Assembly (NCBI RefSeq): GCF_021390335.1
Contig: NZ_JAJUXK010000001.1
Location: 930,001 to 994,000 of the forward strand
Direction of reading: 5' to 3'
Source of the DNA: Dyadobacter sp. CY343
GTDB lineage: Bacteria > Bacteroidota > Bacteroidia > Cytophagales > Spirosomataceae
DNA: 64,000 bases
Numbering within the stretch: position 1 is the stretch's first letter; each line of letters starts with the position of its first letter. The notes beneath the pieces are model-generated. The model had not been told where the DNA came from and ran no database searches. It saw only the letters and a program-made list of their open reading frames with translations. Below, piece after piece: positions 1-9,559 of the stretch. The position numbers and the translations under genes are program-made.

Positions 1-45
1 TAAAAAGACTGTGGCCAAAATTGCTGTTAGTAAGATTTGTTTCAT
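1..45 (-). CDS. N-terminus of a secreted protein, cut by the window edge
   Basis: An ATG at 43-45 on the minus strand opens a frame that runs off the left edge without a stop. The 15 visible residues (MKQILLTAILATVFL) have a Lys followed by a hydrophobic stretch and look like the start of a signal peptide. It follows recN by about 40 nt on the same strand, so it may be co-transcribed. Nothing about its function can be read from this fragment. Confidence 0.5.
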   Translation of the reverse strand, partial: MKQILLTAILATVFL

Positions 46-88
46 GATTCGGGAGTTGTTGTTTACGTTTAGAAATAATATTTAAAGA

Positions 89-1744
89 TCAGCCTTTCAG
101 GATCAGTTCTCTCGCATTGAGTAATACCGCCTCGGAAGGATTGTGGCCGCCAATCATCTGGGCTACCTCCTGCACACGCTCGTCAATGGTCAATTTTTTG
201 ATCTTACTCACGGTTTTGTCCGCCGAATGATCTTTATATACAAAATAATGCGCGTTGCCGCTGCTGGCAATCTGATGCAAATGCGTGATAGCGATGATCT
301 GGTGGTTCTTGGCCATATTTTGCATCATCTTACCCATTTGTTTGGCAATCTCGCCGGAAACGCCGGTGTCGATCTCGTCAAAGATAATAGTAGGAAGCAT
401 GCGTTTGTCGGCCAATATGTATTTTATTACCATCATCAACCGCGAAAATTCCCCCCCAGATGCAACCAGGCGCAGTTCCTGGGGCGTAATGCCCTTATTA
501 CCACTGAAAAGGAATGCGACCGCATTTGTCCCGTTGGGGGAGGGGGCAGTATCGGAAAATTGAATGGACAAGGATGCATTCGGGATACCCAGCTCAACCA
601 ATCGTTCCAGAATCAGTTTCTCGATCGGCTCGGCTACCTTCTTCCGACTTTCAGCCAGTATCTCACTGCTTTTAAGCATTTCCTGCTTTGTCCGGATCAT
701 CTCGTTTTCAGCAGCCAGCAAATCGTCGTCCAGGTTCAGGACTACATTTAGTTTCTCCTGAAGTTGATTTTCGATAGCGAGCAGTTCGTCAACGGAAGTT
801 GCCTGATGCTTTTTTAATAAACCATAAATCAGGTCCAGCCGCTCCTGAACTTCCAGGCTCCTGCCCGCATCAACATCCACTGAATTGTTAACCTGATCAA
901 TTTCGTCAGCAAGATCTCTGAGCTCGATCAATGCACTTTGGGCCCGCTGCCGCAACGCTTCATATCCACCCACAAGTCGCGCAGCCTGCGAAAGTGCGGC
1001 TGTGGTATTTTTGAGAAGATCCAGTACCGATGTTTCGGGATTATCCAGGTAAGTGTAAGCAAGTTGCAGGCGCTCTTTGATTTCTACTGCATTCTCAAGA
1101 ATCGTAAGTTCTTCTTCCAATTTTTCCTGCTCACCCTGGCGAAGGTCTGCCGTATTCAATTCCTGGAATAAAAACTGATCGTAATCGAACTCTTTGCGAA
1201 GCTGGGCTGCCTTTTTTTGAAGTTCATCAAATCGAGTAGCTGCCTGGCGAAAAGCCTGATAATGTTGTGAATATGTTTTAAGGATAGCTGCGTTTTTGGC
1301 AAACGAATCAATTACTTCCAATTGAAAATTATTGTTACCCAATAAGATCGAATCGTGCTGCGAGTGAATGTCGAGCAGCTGGCTGCCAATCTTTTTTAAT
1401 GTATCAAGATTGACAGGTGTATCATTGATAAATGCGCGCGACTTACCTGAGACTGCAATTTCTCTTCTGATAATGCATTCATCGGCGAAATCCAGATTTT
1501 CATCTTCAAAGTTCGGACGTAAGTCATAGCCAGCCAGATTAAAGCTCCCTTCTATTACGCATTTTTCGCCGGAATCGTACAACGATTTCACATCCGCGCG
1601 GTTTCCCAGCAACAGGCCAATCGCACCAAGCATAATGGATTTTCCCGCTCCGGTCTCCCCGGTAATAATGTTGAGACCAGGATCAGGCGACATTTCCAGT
1701 TGCTTGATCAATGCGTAATTCTTGATAAGTAAATTAGAAAGCAT
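89..1744 (-). CDS. recN: DNA repair ATPase RecN
   Basis: RecN is an SMC-like cytoplasmic ATPase acting in double-strand break repair. The 551-residue protein starts with MLSNLLIKNYALI. It has a Walker A GETGAGKS at residues 29-36, a long coiled-coil middle (about 150-370) rich in Glu, Leu and Lys, an ABC signature SGGEFSRL near 432 and a Walker B IIFDEIDTGVSG near 455. Length and layout are normal for the family. It is the last complete gene of a minus-strand run (coaBC, DUF4835, small Sm-like gene, recN), starting 16 nt after the gene before it, so it is probably in the same operon. Confidence 0.97.
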   Translation of the reverse strand: MLSNLLIKNYALIKQLEMSPDPGLNIITGETGAGKSIMLGAIGLLLGNRADVKSLYDSGEKCVIEGSFNLAGYDLRPNFEDENLDFADECIIRREIAVSGKSRAFINDTPVNLDTLKKIGSQLLDIHSQHDSILLGNNNFQLEVIDSFAKNAAILKTYSQHYQAFRQAATRFDELQKKAAQLRKEFDYDQFLFQELNTADLRQGEQEKLEEELTILENAVEIKERLQLAYTYLDNPETSVLDLLKNTTAALSQAARLVGGYEALRQRAQSALIELRDLADEIDQVNNSVDVDAGRSLEVQERLDLIYGLLKKHQATSVDELLAIENQLQEKLNVVLNLDDDLLAAENEMIRTKQEMLKSSEILAESRKKVAEPIEKLILERLVELGIPNASLSIQFSDTAPSPNGTNAVAFLFSGNKGITPQELRLVASGGEFSRLMMVIKYILADKRMLPTIIFDEIDTGVSGEIAKQMGKMMQNMAKNHQIIAITHLHQIASSGNAHYFVYKDHSADKTVSKIKKLTIDERVQEVAQMIGGHNPSEAVLLNARELILKG

Positions 1745-1760
1745 GTGATTTGGAGAGCGG

Positions 1761-2003
1761 TCAGGTTTTAATTAGCGAAGCGGAGTTTGCGTCATAGACG
1801 ATCTCATATAATTCAGTGAATGCAAGCGTATGTTCGTGCCTGCGAGGATCTTGAATAACCAGTTCGCTGGTTGTAAACGAAATCAAAACGCCAAAATACG
1901 TTTTGCCATTATTCAGTACGCCATGGATTTCGTGTTTCAATAATCCTGTCAGTTCCTGATCGGACAGCCGGGACGATGCGATGCGGGTCAGTCTTTTGCT
2001 CAT
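1761..2003 (-). CDS. small conserved protein, possibly Sm-like
   Basis: An 80-residue soluble protein without signal peptide. Residues about 25-72 (HGVLNNGKTYFGVLISF ... LVIQDP ... LYEIVYD) have the alternating hydrophobic strands and the G-x-L-x-x-F pattern expected of a small Sm-type beta barrel. That fold is my inference; I do not recognise a named family. Its ATG overlaps the stop of the upstream DUF4835 gene (TAATG), showing translational coupling, and recN follows 16 nt downstream. Confidence 0.75.
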   Translation of the reverse strand: MSKRLTRIASSRLSDQELTGLLKHEIHGVLNNGKTYFGVLISFTTSELVIQDPRRHEHTLAFTELYEIVYDANSASLIKT

Positions 2004-2917
2004 TATAAAGAAAGGCGCTGGTACAGCTGCGTCTTGGTTGGATCCAGGCTCACAAGCAACGTATATGCCTTAGCGCGTTCATCAGGCTGGGCTTCAATTA
2101 GTATTTTAAAAAGCTCCTCAGACTTGGCATCGAAAAATGAATTGATCACGACGCTAGCGGGCCTTAGCTGATTTACTTCCTTCAAAGTGGTCAGAAATTC
2201 CAGCACTTTCGCCCTCGTCTCGACTGGGTTTTCAGTTGCTACGTCCAACCCTTGCCGGTAGTATTTATACATTCCTTCCCTAAAAGGAGTGAATTGCTGA
2301 CTCATGAGATTTTCAATCAACCAATACCGGTTCCGGGATTCACCGCCCGAGTCCCAGCCCCGTTTGTTTGGAGATGAATTTCTGGCCTGGTTAACGAGAT
2401 TAAAAGCCCGCTGCACGTACGGAGACCCGCCCATTTTACTGAAAGAGTCATAATCGAATATCAGCGCTACATTCGCATAAAAGGCGAGAATATAAGGTAG
2501 CTCCTCGGTGTAGCTGTTTTCGTTAAAATATAATTGGGTATTAGGTAAATAAGTAAAAGTGAAGTTCTTATCTACATATGTGAACAGTACCGATTCATAA
2601 TTTGAGTTGTAAACCGGCCTCGAAACAACCAGCTGTGCATTACCCTCGTAGCTGCCCTGCGCCAGCGATCTGGTTAGATTGACATTCAGCTTACACTTAA
2701 TTTTCTCTTCTTTCGCAAACTGGTCATTCGTCCATCGGGTATTGTTCAAAAACTCATTCATGTAGTTTTGAAGCTGGTTCATGGACTGCGGGTCAGTTTT
2801 CTGCTGCGCCACAAGCTGCTCATAATTCAAATTGACAGTAAATTGCAGCTCCTGCGCGAAAATGCTACCAGCATTTAAGGTCAATAAGAGAATAAAAATT
2901 GCGGCAAGTTTTTTCAT
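2003..2917 (-). CDS. DUF4835 family secreted protein
   Basis: About 304 residues starting MKKLAAIFILLLTLNAG, a clear Sec signal peptide ending near IFAQ. The body begins ELQFTVNLNYEQL and contains FNENSYTEELPYILAFYANVA-like segments typical of the Bacteroidota DUF4835 family, commonly encoded beside coaBC and recN. I chose the ATG at 2917 because it overlaps the coaBC stop as ATGA; an upstream in-frame ATG at 2929 exists. The family has been linked in annotation to type IX secretion, but the sequence does not show the role. It is probably periplasmic or attached to the outer membrane. Confidence 0.88.
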   Translation of the reverse strand: MKKLAAIFILLLTLNAGSIFAQELQFTVNLNYEQLVAQQKTDPQSMNQLQNYMNEFLNNTRWTNDQFAKEEKIKCKLNVNLTRSLAQGSYEGNAQLVVSRPVYNSNYESVLFTYVDKNFTFTYLPNTQLYFNENSYTEELPYILAFYANVALIFDYDSFSKMGGSPYVQRAFNLVNQARNSSPNKRGWDSGGESRNRYWLIENLMSQQFTPFREGMYKYYRQGLDVATENPVETRAKVLEFLTTLKEVNQLRPASVVINSFFDAKSEELFKILIEAQPDERAKAYTLLVSLDPTKTQLYQRLSL

Positions 2918-4119
2918 ACCTTTTTCCATTGATCAATCACAATTTCCAGAATATCCTGCGCGACTTCTTCTTTTGATTTTAATTCGAAGAGCCGCTTATT
3001 TCCTTTCCTGTCAATAACGGTTATTTTGTTCGTATCGTGCGCGAACCCTGCACCGGCATCATTAAGTGAGTTCAATATAATGTAATCGAGGTTTTTGCGG
3101 TTAAGCTTGTCCAGCGCATGGGCTACCTCATTTTCAGTTTCTAGCGCAAAGCCGATCAATAGTTGTCCGTCCCGTTTCTGTTGTCCCAAGGTGCCCGCGA
3201 TATCGGCCGTTTTAATCAGTTCAAGCGCCATTTCTGAACCTTGTTTCTTAATTTTTTGATCGGCCACAAACTTAGGTGTATAATCGGCCACGGCGGCCGC
3301 GAAAATGACCACATCCTGCTCGTTAAAGTGCGCAGTAGTAGCGTCAAGCATTTGCTGCGCAGTCCCGACCTGTATTCTCCGGATCGCCGGTGGGATACTT
3401 TTGATGTTAGTCGGGCCGCTTACCAATGTTACCTGAGCACCAGCCGCAGCAAATGCAGCAGCGATGGCATAACCCATTTTTCCAGACGAATGATTACTGA
3501 TAAAACGCACGGGATCAAGCGGTTCTACGGTTGGCCCGGCTGTTACCAGCACTCTCTTGGTAAATGCAAGAGGCTGCCTGGCAAAATGATCTTTAAGCCG
3601 GGAAACGATCGTTTCGGGTTCCGCCATTCTTCCATCACCGGTCAAACCGCTTGCCAGCTCCCCATATTCCGGCTGAATAAAAAAGTTACCGAACGATTGC
3701 AGTGAAGCTATATTCCGGGTGGTGGAAGGGTGATGAAACATATCCAGGTCCATTGCCGGAGCAAAGAATATCGGGCAGCGTGCAGATAGATATATGGCTG
3801 TTAGCAGGTCGTCGCAGTTGCCTGTTGCGCATTTCGCAAGCGTCTTTGCCGTCGCCGGTGCAATTACGATAGCATCGGCCGCAAGTGCCAGGTCAACGTG
3901 GTTATTCCATTCGCCCTCTCCACTTGTGAAGGTTGTGTAAACGGGATTTTTGGAAAGTACTGATAAAGTGAGAGGCGTAATAAATTCGGTGGCTGCCTGC
4001 GTCATTACAACCTGTACTGTCGCGCCGGCTTTGATTAATAGCCTTACCAACAATGCAGACTTGTATGAAGCGATACTTCCGGTAACTCCGATGAGGATAT
4101 TCTTGCCTTTCAGATTCAA
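2914..4119 (-). CDS. coaBC: bifunctional phosphopantothenoylcysteine decarboxylase / phosphopantothenate-cysteine ligase
   Basis: A cytoplasmic coenzyme A biosynthesis enzyme that joins cysteine to 4-phosphopantothenate (CoaB) and decarboxylates the product (CoaC). The 401-residue protein has the FMN-binding CoaC half first (GVTGSIASYKSALLVRLL near residue 12, a His in WNNHVDL, and FFAPAMDLDM near 118) and the CoaB half after about residue 185 (VTAGPTVEPLDPVRFISNHSSGKMG and KIKKQ). The start appears to be TTG at 4119, since no ATG lies in frame nearby. It sits downstream of rpoZ beyond a hairpin terminator. Confidence 0.96.
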   Translation of the reverse strand: MNLKGKNILIGVTGSIASYKSALLVRLLIKAGATVQVVMTQAATEFITPLTLSVLSKNPVYTTFTSGEGEWNNHVDLALAADAIVIAPATAKTLAKCATGNCDDLLTAIYLSARCPIFFAPAMDLDMFHHPSTTRNIASLQSFGNFFIQPEYGELASGLTGDGRMAEPETIVSRLKDHFARQPLAFTKRVLVTAGPTVEPLDPVRFISNHSSGKMGYAIAAAFAAAGAQVTLVSGPTNIKSIPPAIRRIQVGTAQQMLDATTAHFNEQDVVIFAAAVADYTPKFVADQKIKKQGSEMALELIKTADIAGTLGQQKRDGQLLIGFALETENEVAHALDKLNRKNLDYIILNSLNDAGAGFAHDTNKITVIDRKGNKRLFELKSKEEVAQDILEIVIDQWKKV

Positions 4120-4197
4120 CGCTTGTGGATTTATAGCTGGCTGAAATAGTTTGTTTCGAATGCAAAGTAAGAAGAAGTTCCTCCAAATCTTATGTAT

Positions 4198-4247
4198 ACA
4201 AATGAAAAACCAGCCACAATGTAAATTGAGGCTGGTTTTTCATTTGT
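4198..4247 (-). terminator. strong hairpin terminator after rpoZ
   Basis: A perfect 18-bp inverted repeat (arms 4198-4215 and 4230-4247) with a 14-nt loop. On the minus strand the stem GGCTGG side is flanked by TTTTTCATTTGT, giving a T-rich tail just beyond the rpoZ stop. The outer part of the stem is A/T rich on both sides, so it could stop transcription from either direction. Confidence 0.85.
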
Positions 4248-4253
4248 TCTAAT

Positions 4254-4568
4254 TTATTCTTCGTCGCTTGTAGTCCGGAATGCGTGGTAAGTTTTACCTT
4301 CGATAAATTCATCGATTGAAATGCTTCCTGCTTTTGGCATACGCTCGTAGAATTTAGAAATTTCGATTTGTTCTCTGTTTTCGAACACTTCTTCCAGATT
4401 GTCAACACCAGAAGCAAATTCAGCAAGCTTGTTGTTAAGCTCTTCTTTCATTTTGCTTGAAATCTGGCGTGCTCTCTTTGAGATAACCGATACAGATTCA
4501 TATAGATTTCCGGTAACGTCCGCTATTTTATCGGTATCCCGGGTAATGATCGATGGATTAGTTGCCAT
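4254..4568 (-). CDS. rpoZ: RNA polymerase omega subunit (Bacteroidota type)
   Basis: A 104-residue protein from the ATG at 4568 (MATNPSIITRD). An upstream in-frame start at 4637 would overlap bamD and add a basic leader that does not fit the family. The segment NLYESVSVISKRARQIS matches the conserved omega/Rpb6 core, followed by an acidic C-terminus. Omega helps assembly of the RNA polymerase core. The gene lies 46 nt after bamD and is followed by a strong terminator. Confidence 0.9.
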   Translation of the reverse strand: MATNPSIITRDTDKIADVTGNLYESVSVISKRARQISSKMKEELNNKLAEFASGVDNLEEVFENREQIEISKFYERMPKAGSISIDEFIEGKTYHAFRTTSDEE

Positions 4569-4614
4569 GATTGTCTTATATAGTTTGAAAAATTTTAAAA
4601 CACTATAATGTGGA

Positions 4615-5541
4615 TTACTGACCTTTCGGTTCCGCAATCGCAGGGGTAGTTACTTTTGTAGGCTGGTTCTCAGGATCTGGTTTCGCCTCTTTCAATTTCT
4701 GTCTTTCCAATTCCAGTTTCGCAATTTCTTCTATCTGCTTCTGGCTGTTATCAAACATTCTTTCCGCATCGCGGCTAAATTTTCCCGTCGGATATTTGTC
4801 GACCAGTTCCTGATAAAACTTCACAACATCCTGGTGTCTCTCTTTCTGCTTGTCGATAAAGCTATTGGTAGCCAGGTTGTATTGCGATTCCACTTTCAGG
4901 AAGGCAAGTTCTTCGTTATACTGAGAGTCCGGGAAATCCTTTTTAAAGTTTTCGATCGAGATCACCGCAGATTTCAGTGACATCAGATTGAAATCACTGA
5001 TCTTGTGGTAAAGCTTAGCCCGCTCGTAAGCTTTCTTTTCCAACTTAGATCTCAATTCCAAGATATACTTTGTACACTCGTCACGGAACGGACTTTCAGG
5101 ATAGGTATTGATGAAATCCTGCATAGCCGAAATAGCGGTATGCGTACTCGTTTGGTCTAAATTATATGGGGAAGAGTCTTTATACAGCGAAAACGCATGC
5201 ATATAATATGCTTCTTGCGCATAATCACTCCGCGCATAGGTGTCGTAAAATTTCTTGAACAGAAACTGGCTCGTGTTGTACTGACTTTGCTGGTACTGCG
5301 TGTAAGCGTAATAGAATTGCGCAAGTTCCGATTCTGTACTGCCTTTTAACAAAGGGATAAGTTCCTCAAACAGAATGCCGGCCTTGTAAAAATCTCCCTT
5401 TTTGTAATAGGCCATCGCAGCATCATACTTCTGCTGATCCGTGCCTGTTTTCTGTAATCGGGAGAACTTGCTACACGAAGTAGTACAAAGAAGGATTGCA
5501 ATAAAAAGCAAGAAATAGCTTGCTGGACTGTTTTTTCGCAT
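4615..5541 (-). CDS. bamD: outer membrane protein assembly lipoprotein BamD
   Basis: A lipoprotein of the BAM complex that inserts beta-barrel proteins into the outer membrane. From the ATG at 5541 (MRKNSPASYFLLFIAILL) the 308-residue protein has a lipoprotein signal with the lipobox Cys in LLCTTSCSKF. It then has TPR-like helical repeats: YDAAMAYYKKGDFYKAGILFEEL near 40, AQFYYAYTQYQQSQY, and DEYAEEAY-like repeats. An upstream ATG at 5580 would bury the signal peptide. The C-terminal 50 residues are charged and disordered. Confidence 0.93.
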   Translation of the reverse strand: MRKNSPASYFLLFIAILLCTTSCSKFSRLQKTGTDQQKYDAAMAYYKKGDFYKAGILFEELIPLLKGSTESELAQFYYAYTQYQQSQYNTSQFLFKKFYDTYARSDYAQEAYYMHAFSLYKDSSPYNLDQTSTHTAISAMQDFINTYPESPFRDECTKYILELRSKLEKKAYERAKLYHKISDFNLMSLKSAVISIENFKKDFPDSQYNEELAFLKVESQYNLATNSFIDKQKERHQDVVKFYQELVDKYPTGKFSRDAERMFDNSQKQIEEIAKLELERQKLKEAKPDPENQPTKVTTPAIAEPKGQ

Positions 5542-5616
5542 ATTGGCTGCAAAGGTAATAAAAAAAGCTACACCATCCATAACGAATGCGTAGCTGATCT
5601 AGTGTTAATTAGAAGC

Positions 5617-6237
5617 CTATTGCTGATGGCGAACGAGCATTTTTTTAGTTGCTACTTTCTGACCGTCAATCGATAGCTGGTAAAAATAAAGACCGGTTGG
5701 CATGTCCTTCGTATTGACACGCAACTTCTTATCGTTTTTATTCAGCGTCAGTTCGCTCATTCTGGAACCAAGCACATTATAAAATATCAGCTTAGCCTCC
5801 CTAACCGAAGGGGCGATCGTAAAATCTAGCTCCGCATATTCACTGGCAGGGTTAGGATATATATTCGATACCGAAATCCTGTCACTAACATAAAGTTGCT
5901 CTTCTACTTTCAGATGAGCTTCCACAGCCACTGATTTCCTTTCTCCTGACCTTTCCACAACTTCGGCAGCAAGATTGGAATTGCTATCAGCATTGTTGGG
6001 GTTAGAGAACAAAAATGAGGTGTAGAATTTATTAAGCGCTTTTGGATTTTGTAAGGATAACGGTTTATAACTAAGCCCGGAAGGCATTACCGAAAACTTG
6101 ATTTGCTCTGAACTGGCTGGCTTCTTCTTTCCGACTATGTTCAGCCGGCTGCCTCCCGATGCAGATTGTGCTTCTACGCTGTCCAGAGACAGAATAGTTG
6201 CGATGAGTATGTTCAAAAAGAGTACATATTTTTTCAT
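5617..6237 (-). CDS. secreted protein with T9SS type A sorting domain
   Basis: A 206-residue protein starting with a signal peptide (MKKYVLFLNILIATILSLDS). The last about 85 residues form a typical T9SS C-terminal sorting domain: VSNIYPNPASEYAELDF, VREAKLIFYNVLGSRM, LNKNDKKLRVNTKDMPTGLYFYQL, and a basic end. The N-terminal half (about 25-115) is short and low in recognisable features, so the cargo part is small. It is exported by Sec, then carried over the outer membrane by T9SS. Confidence 0.9.
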   Translation of the reverse strand: MKKYVLFLNILIATILSLDSVEAQSASGGSRLNIVGKKKPASSEQIKFSVMPSGLSYKPLSLQNPKALNKFYTSFLFSNPNNADSNSNLAAEVVERSGERKSVAVEAHLKVEEQLYVSDRISVSNIYPNPASEYAELDFTIAPSVREAKLIFYNVLGSRMSELTLNKNDKKLRVNTKDMPTGLYFYQLSIDGQKVATKKMLVRHQQ

Positions 6238-6411
6238 AGCTTCAATTAATACTTTTGACTAATGTTCAATAGTTTAGTTAAAAAGTACACTACAAAAATA
6301 TAGAGAAATAATTGGATCCTCAACATATATTGTGCGAACGGCTAACTTTATTTTTCAAAGGTAAAAAACCATGCCGGTTAGACAGAATTTCTTACCTGAA
6401 CATTAAATTAT

Positions 6412-8022
6412 TTATAATTCGGCCCAAATCGTTTTCTCCCGCGTTGGTTTCTCTGAAATGCGCCAGTTAAATCCCTCCAGTTGCCGCTCCGGCTGCTTGA
6501 TTTTCATGGGTGGGATCAGCTTTCCGTCCGGTTTCCCCACAAAGGAAATTTTCTCTACGCGGTTTTCTTTGAACAGCAGGTTCATACGTCCGCATTCGAC
6601 TCGGTTCAGACCAATATTCTTCTGTTTATCGTCAACAGCATAGTATGCGCTTTCGCCATTTCCTTCAACCAGAACCTGTTTTAACTGATTTTTGGCACCG
6701 AAATAAGCATTGATAATTCTCCCTTTGACTTGATTGAACTGTCTTACCAATGTGTCTTCCGTAATCACAAATGCCTTCCCTTTTAAAAGCATCCTGTTGA
6801 TCTCATTGTTGACCAGAAACGCTGTAATGGTGTCTGCCTCCATCTGATAATGCTGATCGCTCCACAAGATCGGCTGTCGGAAAAATCGGATCACAGAATC
6901 CGCAGTATTATAATTTATCGAGTCGCATTTACCCTGAAAGTCAGACTTGTAAATAAACACGTTTTTATGTCCGATCAGCTTCCGGGTCGAGTCCCTCGCA
7001 TTTTCAAAAGAATAAAGCGTATCAGCCCGAATGTACAATGTGTCCTCTGAAACTACATTTCTTACGTATGCGTGACCATATATTTTCGAGTATCCTCTTG
7101 ATTTCCAATAATATCCTTCGTCACCATTCAAAACAGTCTTATCTTTTTTCGCAACAATCACCACATTGCCTTTTCCCTGCCCGTCATTACTTTTTCCATC
7201 GACGATCAGCGAGTCTGCGGTTAGTGTATACGTTTCATTATCAACCGTTGTTCTTTTGTGAAAACTGGATTGCGTCGTCTCTGTATTATATTGCCCCTTC
7301 GTCCCGACAACCGTACCATCTTTATTCACAATTTTGGTAGGCCCATTGAAATAGGACCACTTGGTTATCGAATTGTAAAGCAGCGTATCTGTGGTGAGTG
7401 TATATTTTTTATTAACAAGCTTGACATTTCTGTAATAGGTGAATTCTTTCGTCGCTGTATTGTAAAATCCCTCTTTACTTGTCAGCACATTTTCCTCGTC
7501 CACTGTTCGGCCCGGCTGCTTATAATAAGCAATTCCGTTTCCCATTTCGTATTCAATTTTTCGGGTCGTCAATGTTCTTTTGCTGTCTTTTAAAACAGTT
7601 TTTCGTCCACTGACAATTGCAAGTCTGGTGTTTCCGTAATAATAAAGCGTATCACCAGTCACCGTCACGGTATCTCCTTGCACGATCCTCACATTTCCAA
7701 AAGCCTCGATTACGTTCGTGTTGATATTCTGAATTGCCAGATTACTATACAAAAATGCGCCCTTGTGTTTAAAAACCCCATTGATAACCCGCCGCGACTC
7801 AATACCGTTTGCATTGAGAATTTCAAGTTCATCAGACTTTAAAATCTCTACCAGATCTTCACTGGAAGTATTATTATTTTGGGCCAATGTGCTGATGCAC
7901 AGTATACAATGTAAAAAAATCAGTAAGGCAAAGAACGTCAGATGATTAATATTCCCTTTGATATTGATGACGCGTGAAAGTTTAAAAGAGTTGCAGCCTG
8001 ACTTGTAATTATTTTTATCCAT
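6412..8022 (-). CDS. OstA/LptA-like outer membrane biogenesis protein
   Basis: A 536-residue protein with a hydrophobic export segment near residues 28-48 (LTFFALLIFLHCILCISTLA). It then has repeats of the OstA-like fold, seen as recurring VxGDTLYYY, VLTSKEGFYNTATKEFTYYRN, YTLTTDTLLYNS, YTLTADSLIVDG and DTLYIRADTLYSF. These alternating strands resemble the periplasmic LPS-transport proteins LptA and LptD N-domain. The protein is larger than LptA and lacks the LptD barrel, as is usual for this Bacteroidota family. It is divergent from tilS. LPS transport is inferred from the fold. Confidence 0.85.
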   Translation of the reverse strand: MDKNNYKSGCNSFKLSRVINIKGNINHLTFFALLIFLHCILCISTLAQNNNTSSEDLVEILKSDELEILNANGIESRRVINGVFKHKGAFLYSNLAIQNINTNVIEAFGNVRIVQGDTVTVTGDTLYYYGNTRLAIVSGRKTVLKDSKRTLTTRKIEYEMGNGIAYYKQPGRTVDEENVLTSKEGFYNTATKEFTYYRNVKLVNKKYTLTTDTLLYNSITKWSYFNGPTKIVNKDGTVVGTKGQYNTETTQSSFHKRTTVDNETYTLTADSLIVDGKSNDGQGKGNVVIVAKKDKTVLNGDEGYYWKSRGYSKIYGHAYVRNVVSEDTLYIRADTLYSFENARDSTRKLIGHKNVFIYKSDFQGKCDSINYNTADSVIRFFRQPILWSDQHYQMEADTITAFLVNNEINRMLLKGKAFVITEDTLVRQFNQVKGRIINAYFGAKNQLKQVLVEGNGESAYYAVDDKQKNIGLNRVECGRMNLLFKENRVEKISFVGKPDGKLIPPMKIKQPERQLEGFNWRISEKPTREKTIWAEL

Positions 8023-8165
8023 GTTCTTTTCTTTCTTTTACCTTTGAAACCAGCACCGGCAAAATAGTTGCTTGCGTGCAAAGGCCAGGTATTTTTGAGC
8101 CTGCCAAAAAGATGATCCGGCTCTGATATGCCAAAACTACATCAAATACATCTTAGAGGTTCTTT

Positions 8166-9515
8166 GTGAATTCTTTTTTAACTTTTATTAACCAACAAGC
8201 TTGGGAGCTGAATCAGAAAAGATCACTGCTGACTGTGAGTGGGGGAGTGGATTCTATTGTTTTGGCGCATTTATTTCATGTACAGGGATATAAGGCCGGT
8301 ATTGCGCATTGTAACTTCAAATTGCGAGGCGAAGAATCTGATGCAGACGAACAATTTGTGCGCGAAATCGCAGCGTTGTACGGGTTTGAATTTTTCGTTA
8401 CAGAATTTGATACAAAAACGTTAGCCGAGGAAAAAGGTATTTCTACTCAAATGATTGCGAGGGAGTTACGTTATAAATGGTTTGAGGAAATCCGGAAGGA
8501 TAATCAATATGACTGGATAGTGACTGCCCACCATACCAACGATTCACTCGAAACAACACTATTGAATCTGGCACGAGGTACTGGCTTGCCAGGACTCAAA
8601 GGGATTGCGCCGCAGGTAAATGCGATCATTCGGCCGCTACTTCAAACGGCGAGGGAAGAAATCCTCACATATGCTCGTGAAAATAGTTTGCCGTGGCGAG
8701 AGGACAGGTCCAACTCGTCACTGGATTACAAGCGCAACCGTATTCGCCACGAGATTATACCTGTACTACAACAGCTCAATCCCTCCGTTGAGACTACGTT
8801 TATCAACACATCTGAGCGATTGCAGGCTGCCGAAAATCTGCTGGAAGAACTTCTCGAAACATGGAAGCGCAGTGCAGTATATCAAGAAAATGGCCTGATT
8901 TATATTGATAAAGGGAATTTACTCACTTCGACGGAGCCAGCGTTCAGGTTGTGGTCTGTTTTGCAGGAGTATAAATTTAGTTATGCGCAAGTCAAGCCGA
9001 TCCTTACTGCCTTAAATGGAACCGTTGGAAAGACATTCAGTTCTGCGTCATACGAATTGTTGCTGGACAGAAATCATCTGATACTCCGGCGGCGGACTGA
9101 ACAGGTTTCTGAAGATGAGATAACAGTCGGGGGGCCAGGATCGACTATTCCAGTAGGGAACTCATCATTGCTCTTTGAAGAAATATCGCAAAATCGAATA
9201 AACGACCTTGGTAAAGATAAGTCACTAGCCTTCATTGATTTGGAGAAAGTGCAGTGGCCGCTGACAATCCGCAAATGGAAAACAGGTGACACCTTTTTCC
9301 CATTTGGAATGGGGGGGAAGAGGAAAAAGCTGAGTGACCTGTTTGGCGACCTCAAAATGGACCGTTTTCAAAAAGGAGAAATGCAGGTTCTTGTAAATGG
9401 AAACGGCGAGATTATTTGGGTGATAGGTATTCGCTCAGATGAACGTTACAGCGTATCAAATGCGACTCCCAAAGTTTTGAAAGTGGCCCTGATAAACAAA
9501 TTGAGCACATTATAG
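8166..9515 (+). CDS. tilS: tRNA(Ile)-lysidine synthetase
   Basis: TilS converts C34 of the AUA-reading tRNA-Ile to lysidine using ATP. The 449-residue cytoplasmic enzyme has the PP-loop SGGVDS at residues 25-30, HCNFKLRGEESDADE near 59, AHHTNDSLETTLLNLARGTGL near 122, and KRNRIRHEIIP. The C-terminal substrate-binding domain contains IRKWKTGDTFFPFGMGGKRKKLSDLF. Length is normal. A TACCTTTG element lies about 120 nt upstream on the plus strand, although its -33 partner is not clear. Confidence 0.96.
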   Translation: MNSFLTFINQQAWELNQKRSLLTVSGGVDSIVLAHLFHVQGYKAGIAHCNFKLRGEESDADEQFVREIAALYGFEFFVTEFDTKTLAEEKGISTQMIARELRYKWFEEIRKDNQYDWIVTAHHTNDSLETTLLNLARGTGLPGLKGIAPQVNAIIRPLLQTAREEILTYARENSLPWREDRSNSSLDYKRNRIRHEIIPVLQQLNPSVETTFINTSERLQAAENLLEELLETWKRSAVYQENGLIYIDKGNLLTSTEPAFRLWSVLQEYKFSYAQVKPILTALNGTVGKTFSSASYELLLDRNHLILRRRTEQVSEDEITVGGPGSTIPVGNSSLLFEEISQNRINDLGKDKSLAFIDLEKVQWPLTIRKWKTGDTFFPFGMGGKRKKLSDLFGDLKMDRFQKGEMQVLVNGNGEIIWVIGIRSDERYSVSNATPKVLKVALINKLSTL

Positions 9516-9559
9516 GAATATCGCCACAACAAAAAGTTAAACAAATTTCAACTTACATA

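Noticed and set aside
143..751. Long open frame on the plus strand opposite recN
   Set aside because: It lies wholly inside recN on the other strand, has no signal or domain, and recN has all its motifs.
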